Shown here in pieces: positions 56,201-64,000 of a stretch of DNA of 64,000 bases. Position 1 is the stretch's first letter; the number at the start of each line of letters is the position of its first letter. The notes beneath the pieces are model-generated. The model was not told the origin of the DNA, did no database searches, and saw only the letters and a program-made list of their open reading frames with translations. The stretch comes from Lineus longissimus (taxonomy: Eukaryota; Nemertea; Pilidiophora; Heteronemertea; Lineidae). Made by a program: the position numbers and the translations under genes. The stretch is from positions 8,757,001-8,821,000 of the forward strand of contig NC_088308.1 of NCBI RefSeq assembly GCF_910592395.1. The letters are read 5' to 3'.

Positions 56201-59200
56201 ACCTGCTTACCAAGTCACCTTGCATGTCGGAAATGACCACCCATTATTATGTGATCACCATTGCATCTGAACGTACCTAACAATTATGCCCTTGCCTATT
56301 ATCAAGTACATAAATGTACACGTACATTGATTTAATATATCGGGTGGATAAAGAAACATTCCGATTACTGGTTAAATTACTCGTATTATTAACAATTAAC
56401 AATATAAATACCATAATTTTGCACCTGTATTAGTTTATCCATGACTGATACAGTTTTCAGGACATTAGGCATCCGATTTTTTACTGTGGTGACAAAAAGA
56501 ATGCCGAAAATGTCCGGGATTGAGTAAGAACAGTCCGTGACATTTTCTTTGCGTTCAGGTAAATACTTTCTAAATGTTATACATGGGCGCTCCTGCAGGG
56601 TGGTAACATGCGCATGCATCACTCACGAGTGGCCCTGCTCACTCTTAACCTGTAGCAACCGAGAAATATGGCCACTGAAGACGTTCTTTCCGCTATTACC
56701 CCGCTCTCCCCTATCTCTTGGTTCTTCATCATTCCTTAGGATCTCCGATTCCCGGTCTCTGATTCTAGTAATCTTCATCAGATTGATCGATTCCTCCGAC
56801 AATCGTTACGGAGAAGACGATAACCAAACCAGATAAATCATCACCACGGACCGGTCGGACTCGACTCTTTATCACATCTTGTCACGGAACACCATGATGG
56901 CAGTGGCCCCATCAAATTGTTACAATGAATGTACATGTAGTTCGTCAGACTTCTAGAGGTCCGTGGTCACAGTTCCAATTAGTTTTCTTGGTTGTCTGGC
57001 TGAATCATCTCGCTATTGCGATGTTAATTCCGATGTCGTCCAGGGAACCTCGACCAGTCCAGTCGAGTTTTTTCACCACGACGGGTAATAAATGGCGCCA
57101 CAAAACCACATAAGTAAGCCAGTTGGACCGAAACTTCAACATTTTCTTCACTTTAAACACATCTAATTAACAATTAACAAGAACTATCATTAGTAAAAAC
57201 TAGTAAAAACTTCATTTTCGTGTTGTCCACCGTGGCAGTGTCTACAACCACATTCCACAAACCGGGAAGCTAAATTTAATCGAAATTTGTTTTCTAAGAA
57301 ATTTTATGGAATTTTTATACCTTTAAAAAAGGCATAAATAGACAATTAACAAGAACTATCATTAGTAAAAACTAGTAAAAACTTCCTTTTCATGTTGTCC
57401 ACCGTGGCAGTGTCTACAACCGCATTCCACAAGCGGACCACATTCCACAAACCGGGAAGCTAAATTTAATCGAAATTCTAAGAAATTTATATGGAATTTT
57501 TATAACTTTAAAAAAGGCAGAAATAGACTTTAAAAACACATTTTGTTTCTGACATTTTGCCAAGTTTTTTTTTTATTAAAGAAATTTAATACCCACTTGA
57601 ATGATAGTCATTTCAGCGTTGGGCATTGGTCATAATTTTGGTAATATCTTCCAGTATAATGACCTAAATGAATGATATAAGATATCCATTTGCATTCGAG
57701 GTTGGTCCACATTTTCTTTAGAAGACCGAAAAATTCTCTTTGAAAAATGTTTAGTTGACTCTTATTTCACCACTATGTGAAAACTATAAATATCACTTCA
57801 TAATCAAACATCCAAAAAAGGGTCCTTGGTATGTAGAAAGGCTCTTGGGTGGAATGTGGTTTTCGACACTGCCATAAACAGTGGTGTTGTTTTCAGTCAG
57901 CTCCGAGGTAGAGCAGGCAGACATCCCTAAAAATAGACCACCTTCCTGTCTTTCCAGACCATGACGCCAAGGTTCATCCAAGCGGCCCTGGTATTCTTTG
58001 GCCTCTTCACCATAGCTCTATCGTCCCTCACCTTCGCCAGCCCCTCGCCCTCGCACACGGAACTCCAGTGCGAATCAAGCTGGCAGTCCTGGGACAGTTT
58101 CGACGTCATCTATTCTTACGCCAAGGCAGTCTCGGGCCTGGTCCTCAGCCTGATCATCGTGGTGGCCAACTGCGTCACTGTCATCTACTTGTTCCGAATG
58201 CAGGTCCGCCAGAAGAAAATGACGCCTGATGTCATCTTACAGGGCGCCAAGGCTGGCGGACGAAGGGACTCGAAACAGCTCAAGGCTGAGCGTTCATTTG
58301 CAAAGATCCTCGTTATCTTATCATTAGTATGTTTGGTTTGCTGGACGCCATTTATGGTACGTACAACCATTGAAAGCGCCAAGAAGATGTTCGACTTCGA
58401 AGTGATTTAAGGGAGTAGTGTCTCGAGATAATGCCGGGCCGTTCAAAGATTCTGTTTACATTGCATTTGTCGTTCTTGGACAAATCAGGAAATATACACA
58501 GGCATTCAATAAATTGTCTATGAACACCCTCAGGTGTAAATCAGCAGTACCGTCTGTTCGGGAACTCTGCAAACTACATATATCATTTTAGGTCCGGCAG
58601 TATCTAAACACACTCATCCTTTAAGTGTAGGACAATTCTGATGACGACCCCGAATGACCACATTAGCAACTCATTAAAGGTGGAAATGCTTGTACTCCGT
58701 ATCGGTGTAACAGGAAGCCTGTGTCCTTCAGTTCTTCTGTCATTCTTAGTAGCCTACTATCTGACAAAGAATTAAAGCGCATGACTATTGAAACCAACAA
58801 CCTCTGCTTTTTTAATCATAGAATCTTCTGTTCCACGGACACTTTCTGCTGTAGTTAGACCTATAAAATGCTCTCTGGAAGGCGAAATTACACTGCTTGA
58901 AATCCTCATGCTAAAATCATGTTCAAAACACATTATTTGGTGACTTCTTGGGGAGACATCCCCCTCTCTGGCTATGCCTGTTTGAATCGTTTCGTGGCAT
59001 GATATATTTCTGTAACATGAACTTCTCTTTCAGTTAATAATTGTCATCAACGCGTCCGGCATCAAGACGTCAAAGTCTCTTGACTACTACGGCTCCTTTC
59101 TTGTTGGTATGAACTTCGTCCTTGACCCTTATATCTACATCTTAATCAAACAGCAATACAGACAGAGGGTGGTCAGTTGCTTCAAGACCATGTGCTGCTG

Positions 59201-60941
59201 GCTGTGCCGGTGGAGGAGACGGGGCCGGTTCAGAGAGGAGATGGAGCTCGAGGGTAAGGGAAACAACGGGTAATTAGCCAGACATGCGATCTTATACATG
59301 TATTGATGATATGTAGCATGTTACTTGTTAAGTGTATTATTAGAGAAACAACTGGTAGCTATACATCGGTGTATGTAAACACTTTATGGCAAGACTGTAG
59401 CTTGAAAGGAAAACGATGGGTTGTTAAAGAGACATGAAATCTTACAGTAGGTTGTTTGATAAAGGTAAGGGAAACAAGAGTTAATTAGAAAACCATGAAA
59501 TCTTACAGCGTGTAGTTTGAAAGGGCAAGCAAAAAAACAGGTAATTTGAATTATGAAATCCAACAGTATGTTGTTTGATAAGGGCTAGCGAAAAACAGTT
59601 AATTTGAATTATGAAACCCAACAGCATTCTGTTTGATAAGGGCAAGCGAAATAACAGTTAATTTGAATTATGAAATCCAACAGCATGTTGTTTGATAAGT
59701 GCAAGCGAAAAAACAGTTAATTTGAATTATGAAATCGAACAGCTTGTTGTTTGATAAGGGCAAGTGAAAAAACAGGTAATTTGAATTATGAAATTCAACA
59801 GCATGTTGTTTGATAAGGGCAAGCGAAAAAACAGGTAATTTGAATTATGAAATCCAACAGCATGGTGTTTGATAAGGGCAAGCGAAAAAATAGGTAATTT
59901 GAATTATGAAATCGAACAGCTTGTTGTTTGATAAGGGCAAGCGAAAAAAACAGGTTACTTGAATTATGAAATCCAACAACATGTTGTTTGATAATGGCAA
60001 GCGAAAAAACAGGTAATTTGAATTATGAAATCGAACAGCTTGTTGTTTGATATCATAAAGGGCAAGCGAAAAAACAGGTAACTTGAATTATGAAATCCAA
60101 CAACATGTTGTTTGATAAGTGCAAGCGAAAAACAGGTAATTTGAATTATGAAATCGAACAGCTTGATGTTTGATAAGGGCAAGCGAAAAAACAGGTAATT
60201 TGAATTATGAAATCCAACAGCATGTTGTTTGATAAGGGCAAGCGAAAAAACAGGTAACTTGAATTATGAAATCCAACATGTTGTTTGATAAGGGCAAGCG
60301 AAAAAACAGTTAATTTGAATTATGAAATCCAACGGCATGTTGTTTGATAAGGGCAAGCGAAAAAACAGGTAACTTGAATTATGAAATCCAACAGCATGTT
60401 GTTTGATAAGGGCAAGCGAAAAAACAGATAACTTGAATTATGAAATCCAACATGTTGTTTGATAAGGGCAAGCGAAAAAACAGTTAATTTGAATTATGAA
60501 ATCCAACGGCATGTTGTTTGATAAGGGCAAGCGAAAAAACAGGTAACTTGAATTATGAAATCCAACAGCATGTTGTTTGATAAGGGCAAGCGAAAAAACA
60601 GTTAATTTGAATTATGAAATCCAACGGCATGTTGTTTGATAAGGGCAAGTGAGAAAATAGGTAATTTGAATTATGAAATCCAACAGCATGTTGTTTGATA
60701 AAGGTAAGGGAAACAACAGGTAATCGGAAAGAGATGAAATCTTACAGCATGTTGTTCGATAATCTTATAGCATGTTGCTTGATATTTAGAGCAAGGGAAA
60801 TTCCTTTAATCATTCCTATGTTTGTTTTCAGAATCTACATTTCGTACGAGCCTTGCCATGGACATACACATCTCACCGTTCAAAGATCTTGAAGAAGAGT
60901 TAAAAGCTGTGTATCAGGGCAACAGAGTTGTGGTGAAATGA
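53261..60941 (+). CDS. Rhodopsin-class GPCR, prostanoid-receptor-like
   Basis: Exons 53,261-53,737, 57,958-58,356, 59,034-59,253 and 60,832-60,941 join in phase (donors GTAAGT, GTACGT, GTAAGG; acceptors TTTCCAG, CTTTCAG, TTTTCAG) to 401 aa. The N-terminus has four or more N-glycosylation sites in a short peptide repeat (SNDSTIF). TM1 is about 51-75 (GNICAVVIL), TM2 about 84-110 (LAWTDL), C122 precedes TM3, and DRY is replaced by ERC (146-148). TM4 is about 165-186 and ECL2 has C197. TM5 follows IYSYAK (about 210), TM6 has CWTPF (287-291) and TM7 has NFVLDPYIYIL. The tail has a palmitoylation-type CCWLC followed by a basic cluster. The ERC motif, the TM5 YSY region and LDPxxYIL resemble EP/IP prostanoid receptors. 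However, the conserved prostanoid TM7 Arg just before the Asn is not seen, so the ligand is unknown and peptide or orphan status is possible. Plasma membrane, G-protein signalling. Confidence 0.9.
53860..54565. repeat. 49-bp minisatellite in GPCR intron 1, about 14 diverged copies
   Basis: Unit of the form CATTGCGCGAACCATGTCGC + CGTAGAGCTTGTTTCAGATA + TTATTCAGT, 45-60 bp per copy with many substitutions. It begins just after the exon 1 donor region. Confidence 0.9.
54566..57164. other. GPCR intron 1 remainder
   Basis: Apart from the short array at 55,692 I recognise nothing. ORFs near 55.1-55.5 kb overlap on opposite strands and lack family motifs. Confidence 0.45.
55692..55892. repeat. About 55-bp tandem repeat, four copies
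   Basis: GCATATCRGCGCATGTTTAYG recurs four times, with CAATGTC.. and AAATAAT in the spacers. Confidence 0.8.
57171..57531. repeat. Two-copy direct repeat, period 172 bp
   Basis: CAATTAACAAGAACTATCAT starts each copy (57,171 and 57,343). Copy 2 has a 20-bp internal duplication (GACCACATTCCACAA). A 25-bp block (TGGCAGTGTCTACAACCACA) also occurs inverted at 57,851-57,876, about 80 bp before exon 2. Confidence 0.9.
59430..60770. repeat. 59-bp minisatellite in GPCR intron 3, about 22 copies
   Basis: Unit GTTTGATAAGGGCAAGCGAA + AAAACAGGTAATTTGAATTA + TGAAATCCAACAGCATGTT, highly homogeneous in the middle. The edge units (GATAAAGGTAAGGGAAACAA...CAGGTAAT) resemble the exon 3 donor sequence (GAGGGTAAGGGAAACAACGG), suggesting the array grew from the donor-proximal intron. 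Confidence 0.95.
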
Positions 60942-61169
60942 ATGCTAAAAATTAATTTCAGTCAGGATTAGTTCTCAACTGCCAGGTTGCCCCCAGGACC
61001 ATTAGGCCAAGGGATATGATGATAATAACGATGACGGCGAGGATGATGATGATGATGATGATAACAATGAAGAACTTCGATGTTACGTGTACATTCAGGC
61101 TTGATCCTTGTAAATTATGAATGAAAGTACACTTTGTGCAGGTCGTGTTAAGATGACTGGAGATGCATA
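60942..61169. other. GPCR 3' flank with a (GAT)n run
   Basis: This is the 3' UTR or flank. (GAT)7 occurs at 61,042-61,062. A polyadenylation signal may be AATAAA at 61,492, beyond the MITE. Confidence 0.4.
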
Positions 61170-61357
61170 TGTGACCTGTTCTAGCAAAACCAGTCGCATG
61201 TTGCACATAAGATGAGCCTAGATGACACCAGAGATACAGAAGAAATTGATGTCGTCAGATTTCACAAAAGGCAGACAATAGTGAAATGAACAAACAGTCC
61301 TTCTCAACCTGCCAAGCTTAGAGTGACATGCGACTGGTTTTGCTGGAACGGGTCACA
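61170..61357. mobile_element. TGTGACC-type hairpin MITE, second copy
   Basis: TGTGACCTGTTCTAGCAAAA...TTTTGCTGGAACGGGTCACA, with TA on both sides. Internal TTTCACAAAAGGCAGACAAT matches the 41.9-kb copy. Confidence 0.8.
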
Positions 61358-62058
61358 TATGGAACTGTCATGATGTCACTGCGTAATGTAGTGCAAAGAT
61401 ACATCCAAATGGGTCTACCTACAAGAGACTCGTCCATTGATGACCAGTGCGATGACACGTTTGACTTCGACAAAAGGAGACCAAACTCACAAATAAAAAA
61501 GCACATCATTTTAATGAATTATATACAAACTGAATCACAATTGAAAAGGTTACAAAAAGATGCTATTTTTCTCAGTACTTGTAACTGCAAACAAGGACAC
61601 TAATGGAAAAAAAATTGATTCAATGGTTTTCAACCTTTGCAAGGAACTCGATAGTGAAATCCCGAAAGCATATTTTCCTTAAATTTAGGGCCACCAAAAT
61701 GAAAGAGTTTACAGTAATCCCTTTAATTTTACTTGAAAGTGACAAAAAATTTCCACCGCTTCAAAAAAGAGATGTCTTGTAAAACCAGCACCATGACCAG
61801 AAGTGTCATAACACCAGATCAACCAATCAGAAGTGGTTTTAAACAGCTGATGTAAGAACAGTGGTTATTCCTTTCAGTTGTTCATTGACAAGCCCTTTGA
61901 GAACAGATTTCTTGTTCTCACAAATTTTGTCTTGTAAATATTTCGATGTATTAGGCCTAGGTATTTTAAAACAGTATGCTTTAAATGGATTCCCTTCTCT
62001 GTATTTTTGTTTACATCACGTATACATATCACACTTTATGTCTTGGTCGTGCACCTCT
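61358..62058. other. Gene-free stretch
   Basis: A 91-codon plus ORF starts inside the MITE end and has no family match. Nothing else is recognised. Confidence 0.45.
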
Positions 62059-62281
62059 TTAAAAGGGGGACTCCAGGCAGTAGCAGAGGGGCTTATTTGG
62101 CCATCTTCAGGTGACTAATATACACAGTAAGGGCCCTGGGTCATGTCAGATTCAGCAATAAATATGTTCCTCGTACAAGCATGAATCATTTCGATGTACT
62201 GTGAGATGTGAGAGACCCCTATTGGTGACTTCGTGTAACTTTATCTTGCCTGTCTAGTTACTGGCTATATTGTCCCTTTAA
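62059..62281. mobile_element. MITE of TTAA family 2, intact copy
   Basis: TTAAAAGGGGGACTCCAGGCAG at the left, rc TTAAAGGGACAATATAGCCAG at the right, TTAA on both edges. 223 bp, no ORF. Confidence 0.75.
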
Positions 62282-62289
62282 TAACCAAA

Positions 62290-62360
62290 TGTGACCCGTC
62301 ACAGCAAAACGAGATGCATGTTGCACAGAAGATGAGCCTCCAACTCTGGGAAACAGGATG
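62290..62360. mobile_element. TGTGACC-type MITE, left-end fragment
   Basis: TGTGACCCGTCACAGCAAAA then GCATGTTGCACAGAAGATGA match the left half of 61,170-61,357. The right half is missing. Confidence 0.6.
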
Positions 62361-62490
62361 CCTCAGGACTGCGGTATTCTCTGTGACTATGAATGAATGT
62401 CTAATCACTGCGCTCAAGTATTCTTTCAGAGTACATCTTCTACTGTTTTACTTAACACTGTTTGTGCCAAATGAAATTTTTTTGGGTCAT

Positions 62491-62930
62491 TAGTCGTACT
62501 TCCACCTATCAAATCCCCATGTCTTTTGCGCTTACACCTATGAATTGCCGTGTCTAAATAGACCCGTGTGTCAAATCCCCGTGTCTATTAGCCCCATCGA
62601 GCTCGATGGGGCTAATCGGGGCTAATTTAGACCCGTGTTCAACACGGGTTTTTTGATAGGTGGAATCTGAATAGACACGGCAATTGCAAGTTCTAAGATC
62701 CGGCGACAGATGGCGCGGTGTAGTTGCCTCGGTATTGCGCATGCGAAAACCCCCTCCGACGGGAAAGAAACACAGGAGAGCTCCCTACCTACAGCGCACC
62801 TGTCGCCGGGGCTATTAACCATTACCTAACACAACTGATAGGTGTAAGTGCACCCCGGGTTTTTTTACACACGGCGAAGACACGGGTCTTGAAAAAACAC
62901 AGGGTTTTATGATAGGTGGAACTACGACTA
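62491..62930. mobile_element. 440-bp palindromic element with repeated CCGTGT motifs
   Basis: TAGTCGTACTTCCACCTATCA at the left is inverted at the right end (TGATAGGTGGAACTACGACTA). Inside is a perfect 30-bp palindrome (62,587-62,616, centre GAGCTC), a hairpin ACCCGTGTTCAACACGGGTTTTTT, and many CCGTGT/ACACGG motifs on both strands. No ORF was recognised and the superfamily is unknown. Confidence 0.75.
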
Positions 62931-63219
62931 TTGTTACAAAGGAGCAGAGTGCCAAACGACATTTTTTAGATAGCTTTATCAGAAATATTTCTTTCAAGGG
63001 GTGAAATTAGGGGTAGGAATGCCTTAAATCTGTCACTGGATTTTTTGTAGCCAAAAAAACGTCTGGCACTGGGAGTGTTAGTAAGTGACTTACTTCACTG
63101 AATCAGAATAAGTCTAGATTTGATGCAATATTAAGATGAGTTGACTCAGAATATGATGGAAATGTACAAATGTGGTTATAAGTTAGAGTTTTGTTGTAAA
63201 TATTTGGTTCAGTTCGGTC
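62931..63219. other. Gene-free stretch
   Basis: Nothing recognised. Confidence 0.4.
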
Positions 63220-63442
63220 TTAAAGGCCTGCGCCATTTGCTGAAAATTTGTAATTGTGAAAATAATAATTACATTATTATTACAGAATATAAATTTCAAC
63301 TTTGCTGTGGTGTAGACAGGGAAACAAATACCATGCCATCAAGTGTCAGCAAATTTGCATGCATGATAACTGTCATTGTGTGTAAATGCATTCCTATTTT
63401 CCTGAGCCACCAGCTTTAAATATAAATGGCATACCCCTTTAA
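63220..63442. mobile_element. MITE of TTAA family 1, intact copy (inverted)
   Basis: TTAAAGGCCTGCGCCATTTG at the left and rc TTAAAGGGGTATGCCATTTA at the right, with TTAA at both edges. It includes GCATGCATGATAACTGTCAT shared with 27.4 kb. Confidence 0.8.
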
Positions 63443-64000
63443 GGCCACCAATTTGTTGTATATATGTGATCGAGATATTTGGAGAATAATAAAGGAAATT
63501 CAAATATAGGAACTCAGTCTTACTGGTCTTCATTGCCAGGAGATAGAAATCGATCTCAATATCATACCATAATTGAAGTATATAGCGACTGTGATATCCT
63601 ACAGCTTGGGTCTATAGATGGATATCTGCTGACGTCATGGCTAATTTGTAAACATCATGCGCGCGCACTCTCGTATCTCTTCAACATGGTTTTCATGAAG
63701 AAAAGTTGCTACAAACCGTCGTCCTGTTGAGATTTCTCTCGACTACATGATAATGCTTAACCGATGATGTTAGACTGTTATTGTGAAAAACTCTATTCAC
63801 GTTTTATTCTAAAATGTCATGCAAGTCACGAGACAGGGGAGAAAAACCTCCTCGTATCCAAGCGAAACCAACAACGATTGTGGAAGTTGATATTGTTACG
63901 TGACGTCATCCCCTCTGTTTAATATACATGTACGAGTATGCGCGCGCAGCCAAGGGTAATGACATCAAAATGACGTCATTTTGTAAACAAAGATATCAAT
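63443..64000. other. Gene-free end of window
   Basis: Three TGACGTCA CRE palindromes occur (about 63,630, 63,901 and 63,972), with a GCGCGCGC run near 63,660 and 63,942. An 83-codon ORF at 63,479 has no match. A CpG-rich promoter of a gene to the right is possible but unproven. Confidence 0.35.

Noticed and set aside
59430-60770. CRISPR-like array (regular 59-bp repeats), and similar at 17.8 and 53.9 kb
   Set aside because: Units are contiguous with no unique spacers and lie in an animal gene region; they are minisatellites.
63443-64000. Promoter of a gene beyond the right edge (CRE palindromes, GC run)
   Set aside because: Suggestive only; no exon or start site visible within the window, so it was not called as a promoter.

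Overview
The window is nuclear DNA of an invertebrate animal, probably marine and perhaps a lophotrochozoan such as a mollusc or brachiopod. The evidence is many short exons with clean GT-AG sites, long introns rich in miniature inverted-repeat transposons (MITEs), minisatellites and triplet microsatellites, and three animal-specific protein families. The phylum is an inference; no lineage-specific marker was found.

Layout. From 1 to 6.6 kb there is no recognisable host gene, only hairpin elements and a large nested foldback element (1,896-3,560). A plus-strand Ly6/three-finger protein gene follows. Its cysteine-rich body is encoded by two exons (18,950-19,087 and 19,588-19,895). A signal-peptide exon that fits in phase lies at 6,618-6,699, 12 kb upstream. 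The stretch between holds repeats, including a 944-bp Mutator-like element with a 9-bp target duplication (7,460-8,403).

Convergent to it, on the minus strand, is a von Willebrand factor A domain-containing protein 3 gene (VWA3A/B type, closer to VWA3A). I could chain 28 coding exons in continuous phase from ATG 45,254 to stop 25,770, giving 1,227 codons. The protein consists of three successive modules, each a Y-x2-R-h-x-W-L motif, a VWA fold and a G-R-[FY]-H motif. Metal-site residues are lost in module 1, partly kept in module 2 and intact in module 3. Its introns hold at least five MITE families.

Divergent from VWA3A across about 8 kb is a plus-strand rhodopsin-class GPCR gene (four coding exons, 53,261-60,941, 401 aa) with an ERC motif and a DPYIY motif, most like prostanoid receptors. 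Introns 1 and 3 each carry a large minisatellite. The intron 3 array resembles the adjoining splice donor region and repeats a CAGGTAA motif about 20 times.

The three genes show no sign of working as one system; they look like ordinary neighbours. From 60,942 to the end there are only repeats, the most striking being a palindromic 440-bp element at 62,491-62,930. I found no rRNA, functional tRNA, CRISPR or prokaryotic feature, and no clearly new molecular system. The best leads are the modular VWA decay, an open reading frame running past a VWA3A splice donor, the choice of Ly6 signal exon, the donor-derived minisatellite, and several MITE families with visible target duplications.
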